A DNA stretch of 64,000 nt from Candidatus Nitrotoga sp. AM1P (lineage in GTDB: Bacteria > Pseudomonadota > Gammaproteobacteria > Burkholderiales > Gallionellaceae): NCBI RefSeq assembly GCF_013168275.1, contig NZ_AP019547.1:1860001-1924000 (forward strand), given 5' to 3'. How positions within the stretch are numbered: position 1 is the stretch's first letter; each line of letters begins with the position of its first letter. Shown piece by piece: positions 54,416-63,996 of the stretch. The notes below the pieces were generated by a model, which saw nothing but the letters and a program-made list of their open reading frames with translations, was not told the origin of the DNA and did not search any database. The position numbers and the translations under genes were made by a program.

Positions 54416-57076
54416 ATGGCAGATTTACCTGATAACGATCCACAGGAAACACAAGAGTGGCTGGACGCACTGGACTCCGTCCTAGAGCATGAAAGCGCGG
54501 AACGCGCTCATTACCTGATCAGCCAACTGGTTCGAAAAGCGCAGTTGGCTGGGGTCGCTTTACCGATTAATACAATCACGCCTTACCTGAACACCATACC
54601 GCTCGACAAGGAGCAACGTTCGGTCGGCAACTATGAGCTCGAGCATCGCATTCGTGCCTTAACGCGATGGAACGCAATGGCTATTGTGTTAAACGCCAAT
54701 CGCGAGTCATCTGAACTGGGTGGCCACATCGCTACCTTCGCTTCTGCGGCTACGCTGTATGACGTGGGTTTCAACCATTTTTTCCATGGCAAGACCGAAA
54801 ATCACGGCGGTGACCTGGTTTATTTCCAGGGGCATGCATCGCCCGGCATGTACGCACGCGCTTTCCTTGAGGGGCGCCTCAGCGAGGAGCAATTGTACAA
54901 TTTCCGCCAGGAAGTAAATGGTGGCGGCTTATCTTCTTACCCGCATCCTTGGTTGATGCCCGATTTCTGGCAGTTCCCCACTGTTTCCATGGGTTTGGGC
55001 CCGCTAATGGCTATCTACCAAGCGCGTTTCATGCGCTATCTGGAGTCTCGAGGCATCGTCAGTACTGAAGGACGTAAAATATGGGCGTTCCTCGGTGATG
55101 GTGAAACGGATGAACCGGAATCGCTGGGAGCGATTTCAATGGCCGCGCGCGAAAAACTGGATAATCTGATTTTTGTCATTAACTGTAACCTGCAACGACT
55201 GGATGGCCCCGTCCGGGGCAATGGCAAAATTATTCAGGAGCTGGAAGGTGTATTCCGTGGCGCGGGCTGGAACGTGATCAAGGTGGTATGGGGAGGGAAA
55301 TGGGATCGTTTGTTCGCGAAGGACAAGACCGGACTTTTGCTGAAGCGCATGGAAGAAGTGGTAGACGGCGAATATCAGACATACAAATCCAAAAATGGCG
55401 CCTATGTGCGCCAGCATTTTTTCGGCAAATACCCTGAGTTACTGGAACTGGTCGCCGATATGTCGGACGATGAAATCTGGTATCTTGATCGTGGCGGCCA
55501 CGATCCACATAAAGTTTTTGCCGCTTACGCGGCCGCAGCAAATCATAAGGGACAACCCACCGTCATTCTAGCCAAGACCATAAAGGGCTATGGCATGGGT
55601 GAAGCTGGTGAAGCCCAAAACATCACTCACCAGCAAAAGAAAGTGGGCGGTGAAGCATTACGCAAATTCCGTGATCGCTTCAATATTCCAGTGACCGATG
55701 ATCAGCTCAGCAAATTGCCATTCTGTCGTCCACCCGATGACAGTTTGGAAATGAGCTATCTGCGCGAGCGCAGCAAAGCCATGGGCACAGTACCCGATCG
55801 AAAAACAGTAGCCAAGCCTTTGCAAATACCAGGTCTGGATGCCTTTGAAGTATTGCTTAAAGGCACTGAAGAGCGTGAGATTTCCACCACCATGGCTTTT
55901 GTGCGCATGCTGGGCATTCTGGTGAAGGACAAAAATATTGGCAAGCTCGTGGTGCCCATCGTGCCGGACGAATCACGCACTTTCGGCATGGAAGGATTGT
56001 TCCGCCAGCTCAGCATTTTTTCTCAAGTTGGCCAGTTGTATACACCGCAGGATGCCGATCAGTTAATGTTTTACAAGGAAGACAAGGCCGGACAGATTTT
56101 ACAGGAAGGCATTAATGAAGCGGGCGCGATGTCCTCGTGGATTGCCGCATCCACGGCCTACGCCAACCATGGGGTAGCGATGGTACCGTTCTATATCTAC
56201 TATTCCATGTTTGGCTTTCAGCGTGTCGGCGATTTGATGTGGGCGGCGGGCGACCAGCGTGCACGCGGCTTTCTGCTGGGCGGCACGGCCGGGCGCACCA
56301 CATTAAATGGCGAAGGTCTGCAACATCAAGACGGCCACAGCCATCTGATGGCGGCGACCATTCCTAACTGTGTGTCCTACGATCCAACCTTTGCTTACGA
56401 GTTGGCGGTGATTATTCAGGATGGTATGCGCCGCATGTATCAGGAACAAGAGGATGTCTTCTATTACCTCACTGTGATGAATGAAAATTACGCGCATCCG
56501 GCCATGCCTGAGGGTGCGGAGATCGGCATTATCAGTGGTATGTATTTGTTTAACGAAGGTAAAACTCAATCCGCCACAACACCCACGGTGCAACTTCTAG
56601 GCAGCGGAACTATTCTGCGCGAAGTCATCGCAGCAGCTGAATTATTGGTGAAGGATTTTGGTGTAGCTTCCGACATCTGGAGCGTAACCAGCTTCAATGA
56701 ATTACGTCGGGATGGTCTGGATTGTGAGCGCTGGAACATGCTGCATCCCGAAGCTGTACCACGCGTAAGCTACGCCGAGCAATGCTTGGGCAAGCGCAAG
56801 GGGCCTGTCATTGCTGCGACCGATTACATTAAAAGCTACGCTGACCAGATTCGTGCCTTCTTGCCCGGCACTTACAAAGTATTGGGCACCGACGGTTTTG
56901 GCCGCTCTGATACGCGTAAAAAGTTACGCCATTTCTTCGAAGTTGATCGTTATTATGTAGCAGTCGCCGCGCTGAAAGCGCTGGCTGACGAAGGCACGGT
57001 AGCCATGAGCGAAGTCAGCAAGGCACTCAAACTGTACAATATCAATCCCGACAAACCGAATCCAACTACGGTCTGA
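54416..57076 (+). CDS. aceE: Pyruvate dehydrogenase E1 component
   Basis: An 886-residue homodimeric E1 that decarboxylates pyruvate with thiamine diphosphate. The TPP motif is GDGETDEPES...NCN (about 225-255); HGHSHL-type and HHFFHGKTENHGGD histidine segments are conserved. Start 54416 (MADLPDNDPQETQEWLDAL) has AGAGAGT upstream. aceF follows after 17 bases. Confidence 0.97.
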   Translation: MADLPDNDPQETQEWLDALDSVLEHESAERAHYLISQLVRKAQLAGVALPINTITPYLNTIPLDKEQRSVGNYELEHRIRALTRWNAMAIVLNANRESSELGGHIATFASAATLYDVGFNHFFHGKTENHGGDLVYFQGHASPGMYARAFLEGRLSEEQLYNFRQEVNGGGLSSYPHPWLMPDFWQFPTVSMGLGPLMAIYQARFMRYLESRGIVSTEGRKIWAFLGDGETDEPESLGAISMAAREKLDNLIFVINCNLQRLDGPVRGNGKIIQELEGVFRGAGWNVIKVVWGGKWDRLFAKDKTGLLLKRMEEVVDGEYQTYKSKNGAYVRQHFFGKYPELLELVADMSDDEIWYLDRGGHDPHKVFAAYAAAANHKGQPTVILAKTIKGYGMGEAGEAQNITHQQKKVGGEALRKFRDRFNIPVTDDQLSKLPFCRPPDDSLEMSYLRERSKAMGTVPDRKTVAKPLQIPGLDAFEVLLKGTEEREISTTMAFVRMLGILVKDKNIGKLVVPIVPDESRTFGMEGLFRQLSIFSQVGQLYTPQDADQLMFYKEDKAGQILQEGINEAGAMSSWIAASTAYANHGVAMVPFYIYYSMFGFQRVGDLMWAAGDQRARGFLLGGTAGRTTLNGEGLQHQDGHSHLMAATIPNCVSYDPTFAYELAVIIQDGMRRMYQEQEDVFYYLTVMNENYAHPAMPEGAEIGIISGMYLFNEGKTQSATTPTVQLLGSGTILREVIAAAELLVKDFGVASDIWSVTSFNELRRDGLDCERWNMLHPEAVPRVSYAEQCLGKRKGPVIAATDYIKSYADQIRAFLPGTYKVLGTDGFGRSDTRKKLRHFFEVDRYYVAVAALKALADEGTVAMSEVSKALKLYNINPDKPNPTTV

Positions 57077-57093
57077 GCGGACAGGAGACACGC

Positions 57094-58383
57094 GTGGCAG
57101 AAATCAAACAAGTACTGATGCCGGACATTGGTGATTCTAAAGATGTGCCGGTAATAGAAGTAATGGTAAAAGCGGGTGATACGGTTAAGGCTGAGCAGTC
57201 CCTGCTTACCCTGGAAACTGACAAAGCTACGATGGATGTACCTGCCCCATTTGATGGGGTGGTGAAGAATGTTAGCGTTAAAGTGGGCGACAAAATATCA
57301 GAAGGTACACTGATTTTATCGATGGAAACCAGTGCAACGGAAACGTCAGCTGTAGTTAGCCTCCCCACAACACCGGCTCCGGTAAAAGAAGCTGCAAATC
57401 CAGCTGCCGCAACTCCTGTTACAGCACCGACTGCCACGCCCATTGTGGCGCCAACCGGTTTTCAAAGCAGCCCTACAGGCAAGGCGCATGCCAGTCCGTC
57501 CATTCGGCATTTTGCGCGTGAACTGGGGGTTGACCTTACGCGCGTAAAAGGCAGCGGAGAAAAGGGACGCATTACCAAAAATGATGTACAGGGCTTCGTT
57601 AAAGTTGCGCTTGCACAACCGCAAGGCGGCTCGGGTAGCAGCGGTTTGCAGATATCAGCTATGCCGGTAGTGGATTTTTCCAGGTTCGGTGCCATCGAAA
57701 CCAAGCCGCTCTCGCGCATCAAAAAGCTTTCTGGTGCCAATCTTCATCGCAACTGGGTCTCCATACCGCACATTACCCAGCACGATGAGGCTGATATCAC
57801 TGAGATGGAAGCTTTCCGCAAGGAGCTTGGCGAGGAATACACAAAACAGGGAATTAAAATTACTCCGCTGGCTTTCTTACTCAAGGCGGTGGTGACAGCT
57901 ATGCAACAATACCCGGATTTCAATTCATCATTGGATGCTAGCGGTGAAAACTTGGTGCTGAAAAAATATTTTCACATCGGCGTGGCAGTGGATACACCGG
58001 ATGGCTTGATGGTGCCCGTGTTACGTGATGTGGATCAAAAGGGCATCGTTCAACTGGCCAAGGAGTTGGGCGAGATTAGCACTAAGGCACGGGAGAAAAA
58101 GCTTCCCGCAACCGCCATGCAAGGTGGCTGTTTCACTATTTCCAGTTTGGGCGGGATCGGCGGGACAGCGTTTACACCTATTATTAATGCGCCAGAAGTG
58201 GCTATTCTGGGTGTGTCCAAGGCGAGCATAAAGCCAGTGTTCAAAGAGGGGGAATTCGTACCGCGGCTAATGTTGCCACTGTCGCTGTCATATGATCATC
58301 GCGTAATCGATGGTGCGGAGGCAGTACGTTTCACGAGTTATCTTGGCAAAGTATTGTCGGATGTTCGCCGATTGGTGCTATAA
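57094..58383 (+). CDS. aceF: Pyruvate dehydrogenase E2, dihydrolipoyl acetyltransferase
   Basis: A 429-residue E2 with a single lipoyl domain (lipoyl Lys44 in ETDKATMDVP), an alanine/proline-rich linker, the peripheral E1/E3-binding domain (about 128-168, ASPSIRHFARELGVDLTRVK), and the catalytic domain ending SYDHRVIDGAE with His402. Starts GTG. E3 (lpd) is not adjacent. Forms the pyruvate dehydrogenase complex with AceE. Confidence 0.97.
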   Translation: MAEIKQVLMPDIGDSKDVPVIEVMVKAGDTVKAEQSLLTLETDKATMDVPAPFDGVVKNVSVKVGDKISEGTLILSMETSATETSAVVSLPTTPAPVKEAANPAAATPVTAPTATPIVAPTGFQSSPTGKAHASPSIRHFARELGVDLTRVKGSGEKGRITKNDVQGFVKVALAQPQGGSGSSGLQISAMPVVDFSRFGAIETKPLSRIKKLSGANLHRNWVSIPHITQHDEADITEMEAFRKELGEEYTKQGIKITPLAFLLKAVVTAMQQYPDFNSSLDASGENLVLKKYFHIGVAVDTPDGLMVPVLRDVDQKGIVQLAKELGEISTKAREKKLPATAMQGGCFTISSLGGIGGTAFTPIINAPEVAILGVSKASIKPVFKEGEFVPRLMLPLSLSYDHRVIDGAEAVRFTSYLGKVLSDVRRLVL

Positions 58384-58386
58384 CCT

Positions 58387-59043
58387 GTGAACCAAGCCCC
58401 CATCGGTATCTTGGGCGGCACGTTTGATCCCGTCCATAATGGTCATCTGCGCTTGGCACAGGAAGCGCTGGAGCAATGCAATCTGGCTGCGATACACTTC
58501 ATTCCCAGCGGTACGCCGCCGCACCGCAATGCGCCGCATGCAAGCGCAGTACAACGTCTGGATATGGTTCGTCTGGCCTTACAAGGCAACGCGGCATTCA
58601 TGCTGGATGAACGCGAAATTTATCGCATCGATCCGTGTTATACGGTGGAGACGCTTACTGCGCTGCGTGCCGAGCACGGTATGCAGCAGCCGCTGTGTTT
58701 GTTGATGGGCGGCGATGCCTTCCTGCTGTTACACTCTTGGCATGAATGGAAAAGCTTATTTGAACTGTCGCACATAGTGGTCATGCAGCGTGTCGGACAC
58801 CCACTTGGCAATGCCATAAATGGGGCTAACGAGGCTTTGCGCGATGAATACAGGGCTCGCCTCGCTCCGGCGCCCCGCATTCTGCGTGACTCGCCTGCCG
58901 GAGCGATCCTGGTGGTGAATATGCCTGCCCTGGAAATTTCCGCCACTGATATTCGTAAACGTTGTGCCGAAAATAAAAACATACATTACCTGCTACCAGA
59001 CGTAGTAGCCGATTACATTCAATTACATCACCTATATACCTAA
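58387..59043 (+). CDS. nadD: Nicotinate-nucleotide adenylyltransferase
   Basis: A 218-residue nucleotidyltransferase for NAD synthesis. The GGTFDPVHNGHLRLA motif (with the HxGH signature) opens the protein, and the ISATDIRKR motif closes the fold. Start is GTG at 58387, three bases after the aceF stop. It begins the nadD-rsfS-rlmH-maf-rng group. Confidence 0.96.
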   Translation: MNQAPIGILGGTFDPVHNGHLRLAQEALEQCNLAAIHFIPSGTPPHRNAPHASAVQRLDMVRLALQGNAAFMLDEREIYRIDPCYTVETLTALRAEHGMQQPLCLLMGGDAFLLLHSWHEWKSLFELSHIVVMQRVGHPLGNAINGANEALRDEYRARLAPAPRILRDSPAGAILVVNMPALEISATDIRKRCAENKNIHYLLPDVVADYIQLHHLYT

Positions 59044-59044
59044 C

Positions 59045-59404
59045 ATGCTAACCATTGAAGAAAAAATCCTGGCCGTAGTAACCGCATTGGAAGATATAAA
59101 GGCCAATGATATCAGTGTACTCGATACCAGCAAAAAGAGTCAGCTATTCGAGCGCATGGTGATCGCCAGCGCCAATTCACCGCGTCAAACCAGAGCTTTA
59201 GCTGACCATGTATCCAAGCAACTCAAGCTGCGCGGCGAGCCAGCACTCAGCATAGAAGGCGAAGAAAGCGGGGAGTGGGTACTAGTTGATTTTGGCGAAG
59301 TGGTGGTGCATATCATGCAGCCTGCAGTGCGCGCCTACTACCAGTTGGAAGAGCTATGGAGTATGAGGCATCTGCCGCCTAAAGCGGCTAGCGAGCCAAA
59401 ATGA
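59045..59404 (+). CDS. rsfS: Ribosome silencing factor RsfS
   Basis: A 119-residue protein that binds L14 of the 50S subunit and blocks subunit joining in starved cells. The [14 protein letters not shown] and [11 protein letters not shown] segments are conserved. Starts one base after nadD and overlaps rlmH by four. Confidence 0.95.
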   Translation: MLTIEEKILAVVTALEDIKANDISVLDTSKKSQLFERMVIASANSPRQTRALADHVSKQLKLRGEPALSIEGEESGEWVLVDFGEVVVHIMQPAVRAYYQLEELWSMRHLPPKAASEPK

Positions 59405-59871
59405 AACTGTGGTTGGTGGCAGTCGGGCACAAGATGCCAGCTTGGATTACCGCAGGTTTCACCGAATATGCCAAGCGTATGGCACGCGAGGCTCATATCG
59501 AACTTATAGAAATAAAGCCGGAGCCGCGAACCACCGGCAAAAGCGTAATGCAGATGATGGAGGCAGAAGCGCAGCGTATATTAGCCGCTCTGCCGAAGGA
59601 TGTTCTGCGCATCGCGTTGGATGAGCACGGCGCACAGTCCTCCACCAAACAGTTAGCGCAACAAATGCAAGGTTGGATGGGCAGCGGATGCGATGTGGCC
59701 TTCATCATTGGGGGAGCGGATGGCTTGCACGAGTCAGTAAAAAACAGTGCGCAGCAGCTGCTAGCGCTGTCGATTATGACACTGCCGCATGGCCTGGTGC
59801 GCGTATTGCTGGCGGAACAGTTGTATCGCGCCCACAGCTTGTTGCACAATCACCCTTATCATCGTGAATAA
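59401..59871 (+). CDS. rlmH: 23S rRNA (pseudouridine(1915)-N(3))-methyltransferase RlmH
   Basis: A 156-residue SPOUT methyltransferase. The start [15 protein letters not shown], the [10 protein letters not shown] loop and the C-terminal trefoil-knot end [19 protein letters not shown] with NHPYHRE are conserved. It overlaps rsfS (ATGA). Confidence 0.96.
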   Translation: MKLWLVAVGHKMPAWITAGFTEYAKRMAREAHIELIEIKPEPRTTGKSVMQMMEAEAQRILAALPKDVLRIALDEHGAQSSTKQLAQQMQGWMGSGCDVAFIIGGADGLHESVKNSAQQLLALSIMTLPHGLVRVLLAEQLYRAHSLLHNHPYHRE

Positions 59872-59902
59872 TGCGGCCCGCTAATACAGGATTTTAAGAG
59901 CC

Positions 59903-60520
59903 ATGATTTCCCACCCTCGCATCTATCTCTCCTCGCAAAGCCCGCGCCGCCGAGAACTGCTAAAGCAAATCGGGGTTAATTTTGAAACGCTGTTATTACG
60001 TTCCAACACATCCCGCAAGATGGATGTGGATGAAACTCCGCACACAGATGAATCACCAGAAGTTTACGTGCGAAGGGTTTGCCAGGAGAAAGTGAATGCT
60101 GGATGGAGGTTTCTGCAATTCCGCAATTTACCCCCACTCCCAGTTCTGGCTGCCGACACCAGCGTTATTCTGGACGGCAAGATTATTGGCAAGCCGCAAG
60201 GTCGTGAACAAGCTTCGGCTACATTACGAGTTCTTTCGGGACGTCAACACCAAGTATTGAGTGCGGTCGCAGTTACCTTCGAAGAACGTACAGAAATACG
60301 TTTATCGATCAGTACAGTTACTATTGCCACGCTTAGCGAAGAGCGCATCCGGCGCTACATCCTCACCAGCGAACCACTAGATAAAGCTGGTGCGTATGCC
60401 ATCCAAGGTTACGCTGCGGCATTCATACAACACATAGACGGCAGCTACTCAGGTGTAATGGGCCTACCCCTATTCGAAACGGCTGAGCTGCTACAAATAT
60501 TCGGTTATCCCATTCTGTGA
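59903..60520 (+). CDS. maf: Maf-family nucleotide pyrophosphatase
   Basis: A 205-residue enzyme with the Maf signature LSSQSPRRRELL and LAADTSVILDGKIIGKP. Maf proteins hydrolyse nucleoside triphosphates, often modified or dTTP/UTP, and arrest septation when overproduced. It overlaps the rng start by four bases. Confidence 0.93.
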   Translation: MISHPRIYLSSQSPRRRELLKQIGVNFETLLLRSNTSRKMDVDETPHTDESPEVYVRRVCQEKVNAGWRFLQFRNLPPLPVLAADTSVILDGKIIGKPQGREQASATLRVLSGRQHQVLSAVAVTFEERTEIRLSISTVTIATLSEERIRRYILTSEPLDKAGAYAIQGYAAAFIQHIDGSYSGVMGLPLFETAELLQIFGYPIL

Positions 60521-61971
60521 ATGACGAAATTCTAATCAACGTCACCCCGCAAGAAACCCGCGTTGCAGTAATGCAACAGGGAATCGTGCAACAACTCCAC
60601 ATTGAGCGCGACAGTCATCTGGGAATTGTCAGCAATGTGTACGTCGGGCGCGTCAAACGCGTACTACCGGGCATGCAATCCGCCTTCATCGATATTGGAC
60701 TGGAACGCTCTGCTTTCCTGCATGTTGCCGATATCTGGGAAAACCGTAATAACAGCGATACGGCTAAGCCCATCGAGAAAATGCTGTATGAGGGACAGAG
60801 CCTGCTGGTACAGGTTATCAAGGACTCCATCGGCAGCAAGGGGGCCAGACTTTCCACTCAGATCAGTATCGCCGGACGTCTGCTGGTGTTTCTGCCGCAG
60901 GAATCGCACATCGGCGTATCGCAACGCATTGAGAATGAAGCCGAACGCGAACTACTGCGCACCAGGCTGCAACAGTTACTGCCTGATAATAGCAGCGGAG
61001 GCTATATCATCCGTACCATGGCAGAGTCTGCGACAGACAAAGAGTTGCTCGCCGATATGGGATATCTCAACAAGCTGTGGATCAAGCTCCAAGAACAGGC
61101 GAAAACATCCACAGCTCCTTTTTTACTATATCAAGAACTCAACATTAGCCTCTGCGTGTTGCGCGATTTCGTTAACGAAAGCACCACACGCATCTTGGTG
61201 GATTCACACGAAACTTATCAGCGAATGGCTGCTTTCGCACAGGATTTTATCTCCAGTGCGATGTCGCGGCTGGAGCACTATATCGGCGAGCGGTCGCTAT
61301 TTGAATTGTATGGAGTAGAAGAGGAAATTGAGCGTGCGCTATCACGCCGCGTAAACCTCAAGTCGGGGGGATATATCATCATTGACCAGACCGAAGCACT
61401 CACCACGGTCGACGTTAACACCGGTGGCTTCGTTGGCTCGCGTAATTTTGACGACACAATCTTCAAGACAAATCTGGATGCTGCACAAGTCATCGCGCGC
61501 CAGTTACGCCTGCGAAATTTGGGCGGCATTATCATTTGCGACTTTATTGACATGCATAATCAGGGACATCAGGATGCCGTACTGGAAGAATTCAAGAAGT
61601 CGCTGGCGAACGATCACACCCGTATAACAGTAAATGGTTTCTCCGCTTTGGGGCTGGTGGAAATGACACGCAAACGCACACGCGAAAGTCTGGCTCACAT
61701 ACTGTGCGAATCCTGCCCCACCTGCGATGGACGAGGTGAAGTAAAAACCGCACAGACCATATGCTACGAAATTGTGCGTGAAATTATGCGCGAAGCGCGT
61801 CAATTTAACGCTCGTGAATATCGCATTCTGGCTTCGCAACTGGTCATCGATCTGTTTCTCGACGAAGAATCACAAAGCTTAGCTCAGCTTTCTGATCTTA
61901 TCGGCAAACCGGTGTCACTACAGGTAGAAAGCTTATATAGCCAAGAGCAATACGACATCATTTTAATGTGA
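60517..61971 (+). CDS. rng: Ribonuclease G
   Basis: A 484-residue endoribonuclease that matures the 5' end of 16S rRNA. Seen: S1 RNA-binding domain (about 35-130, YVGRVKRVLPGMQSAFIDIG), DNase-I-like catalytic domain with VDVNTGGFVG and CDFIDM, and a CPTCDGRGE zinc-link. The length matches RNase G rather than the longer RNase E. Starts GTG. Confidence 0.96.
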   Translation: MNDEILINVTPQETRVAVMQQGIVQQLHIERDSHLGIVSNVYVGRVKRVLPGMQSAFIDIGLERSAFLHVADIWENRNNSDTAKPIEKMLYEGQSLLVQVIKDSIGSKGARLSTQISIAGRLLVFLPQESHIGVSQRIENEAERELLRTRLQQLLPDNSSGGYIIRTMAESATDKELLADMGYLNKLWIKLQEQAKTSTAPFLLYQELNISLCVLRDFVNESTTRILVDSHETYQRMAAFAQDFISSAMSRLEHYIGERSLFELYGVEEEIERALSRRVNLKSGGYIIIDQTEALTTVDVNTGGFVGSRNFDDTIFKTNLDAAQVIARQLRLRNLGGIIICDFIDMHNQGHQDAVLEEFKKSLANDHTRITVNGFSALGLVEMTRKRTRESLAHILCESCPTCDGRGEVKTAQTICYEIVREIMREARQFNAREYRILASQLVIDLFLDEESQSLAQLSDLIGKPVSLQVESLYSQEQYDIILM

Positions 61972-62262
61972 CTTTGCTGCAATATCTATATTCAGAAACT
62001 CGTCCTGCAAATAAATTGCACCTCAGGTTAATGTTCAGATCGACAGTGCACGTATAAAAACGATGCGAGAAAAGCAGACACCATAGGTTATAAATCGGGA
62101 TAAACCAGCTCCCAGCCATATACTAATTTACATGCCGAATTTGAATTCGCATGACTTTTTAATCTTAACTACAATAATGAAGCTCGTATTCTCGTGCCAA
62201 CTTGGCTTATTTACAATAAAAATTATCTGTAAACAAAAGTATAAAAAACCGCTTAAACCCAG
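61972..62262. other. Convergent intergenic region after rng
   Basis: About 290 AT-rich bases with no gene. The only feature seen is the terminator-like element at 62132-62160, listed separately. Confidence 0.4.
62132..62160 (+). terminator. Possible terminator downstream of rng
   Basis: ATGC-C-GAAT, loop TTGA, ATTC-GCAT, then GACTTTTT: a stem with one bulge followed by a T-run, suitable to end the plus-strand nadD-rng transcript. The stem is AT-rich, so the strength is uncertain. Confidence 0.45.
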
Positions 62263-62976
62263 TTACCTTAGCCTCCAGTAAAGCCAAAATCCGCTTAAAC
62301 CCAATACAAACAATACAAGCGACGCAATGTCCATCACCCATATCGCATAGCGCCCAAAAATACGGCCGCTATGCACATCCAGCAATATACGCTGTAGCGG
62401 TATACCCGATGCAAGAATGTCAGCCGAACGGCGCTTAACATCAGCAGGAAGATCTTGTAAAGCAGATAACGTCATTCCGGTACTACTTGATTTTTCCCAA
62501 TTCAGACCATCAACACTAGCAAATACGGCAGAAGGAGTTTGCAGCATCACATTGCTACCCATTTTACCCAGCGCCAAAATTGGGTAAGCGGGTAACGATT
62601 GCTTTTCCACCTTATTTAGCAACTGTCCATCCGATTGATACCCATAAAGGGCAGTGGCAGTCGCAATATAATTAATACCCCCAACCTCGACTGCTCCAAT
62701 TGGTTGTCCCACGCTACTGGACAATAATTTATCGTCTAAAACCCATTTATCGTCATCCCAAGATAAATAATTTTTACCAAGCAAATACCCTTGAGTTGGA
62801 TCAGCAACATGAATCCCGTACCAACGCATGAGCCAAGGAGAGCTTACTTCCCGCTTATCTAATTTAAGTATCTCGACATGATTTATAGCTAACCCTGACA
62901 CCAAAAGATAAACTAAAAAAAATACGATAGCAGCTCCAACAAGGCCATGCCACCGGCGAACAGCATGAATATTCAT
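62263..62976 (-). CDS. PepSY-associated membrane protein
   Basis: A 237-residue protein with an N-terminal membrane helix (RRWHGLVGAAIVFFLVYLLV), an extracytoplasmic domain of about 160 residues with beta-propeller-like repeats, and a C-terminal helix (WVMDIASLVLFVLGLSGFWL followed by YWRLR). The RRWHGLVG and DVHSGRIFG motifs are typical of the PepSY_TM group, found in reductases and transport-linked proteins. It begins three bases after the stop of the ATPase, so they form an operon. Confidence 0.8.
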   Translation of the reverse strand: MNIHAVRRWHGLVGAAIVFFLVYLLVSGLAINHVEILKLDKREVSSPWLMRWYGIHVADPTQGYLLGKNYLSWDDDKWVLDDKLLSSSVGQPIGAVEVGGINYIATATALYGYQSDGQLLNKVEKQSLPAYPILALGKMGSNVMLQTPSAVFASVDGLNWEKSSSTGMTLSALQDLPADVKRRSADILASGIPLQRILLDVHSGRIFGRYAIWVMDIASLVLFVLGLSGFWLYWRLR

Positions 62977-62979
62977 TCC

Positions 62980-63996
62980 TTAACTCACTATTGATTGAAC
63001 TGCAGCCCCTGCGGTTACATTCGCAACCTGACTGAATTCCGCAGCCGCCCCACTGCCCTCCTGTTCTGGATGAGCGCCTAAAAATCTCGCACATCTTTCG
63101 GCAACCGCCATAAATGCCTTGGTTGAAGGAGACTCTGGATAAGCCAGCACAACGGGAACACCTTTATCCGCACAAATGGTTATCTCGCTATCGAGCGGGA
63201 TTGCGCCAATAAAGGGCACGCCCAGTTCATTCGCGACCCGTTCTCCTCCGCCCTTCTTGAATACGTCAATCTCACCACTACAATGTGGACAGATCAAGCC
63301 GCTCATGTTTTCAACAATTCCGATAATGGGTGTATTTCTTTCTTTTACAAAAGAGATCATTTTCCTTGCATCAAGAAGCGCAACATCCTGCGGAGTGCTT
63401 ACAACAACAACCCCATCCAGATTGGGAATAAAATCCATGATCGTAATATGTTCATTTCCCGTGCCGGGTGGTAGATCTATTATCAGGAAATCGAGCTTCC
63501 CCCAAGTAATATTCCCAAGGAGCTCAATGATAAATTCGTACTTTACCGCATCTCTCCAGACAACTGGCTCGTTCTGGTCTTCTATCAACAAACCCAAAGA
63601 CGCAACCTTTAACCCTGCAGGCATGATGTGCGGAGCTATACCGTCTTTATCCCCGCGAAGTCTTACATTTTCAATTCCAAGCATTTTTGGAATATTTGGC
63701 CCATGAAGATCGGCATCCGCCAAGCCAACCTTGTAACCCAGTTTTTCCAAGGCACAGGCGAGGTTAACCGTGGTGGTACTTTTGCCCACGCCGCCCTTGT
63801 TACTGCCGACAAGAACTTTATACTTAATATCCGCCATCCGCTTATTAATCAACCATTTTTTATGAGCAGCACGATCCAGCTTACACGTATCATTTTCGTC
63901 ACATGTTTGACAGCCATGGAAATATCCGCAATCCTTCGCTGGCGCAGCCACTGTCCGGGTGTCCCTCATATTCTTTATTTCAATAGTTTTCGTCAT
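62980..63996 (-). CDS. Nbp35/Mrp-like iron-sulphur P-loop ATPase
   Basis: A 338-residue MinD/Mrp-type ATPase. The N-terminus has four cysteines, C23-X5-C29-X2-C32-X5-C38, reminiscent of the N-terminal cluster of Nbp35. The ATP motif is KGGVGKST (67-74), Walker A of the deviant type; DLPPGTG and a CPHC pair (236-239), the shared iron-sulphur site of Mrp/Nbp35 dimers, follow. The last 40 residues are an extra Ala/Gly/Ser-rich tail. It may insert or carry iron-sulphur clusters for a redox enzyme. Its start ATG at 63996 lies four bases from the window end; no neighbour on that side can be seen. Confidence 0.86.
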   Translation of the reverse strand: MTKTIEIKNMRDTRTVAAPAKDCGYFHGCQTCDENDTCKLDRAAHKKWLINKRMADIKYKVLVGSNKGGVGKSTTTVNLACALEKLGYKVGLADADLHGPNIPKMLGIENVRLRGDKDGIAPHIMPAGLKVASLGLLIEDQNEPVVWRDAVKYEFIIELLGNITWGKLDFLIIDLPPGTGNEHITIMDFIPNLDGVVVVSTPQDVALLDARKMISFVKERNTPIIGIVENMSGLICPHCSGEIDVFKKGGGERVANELGVPFIGAIPLDSEITICADKGVPVVLAYPESPSTKAFMAVAERCARFLGAHPEQEGSGAAAEFSQVANVTAGAAVQSIVS

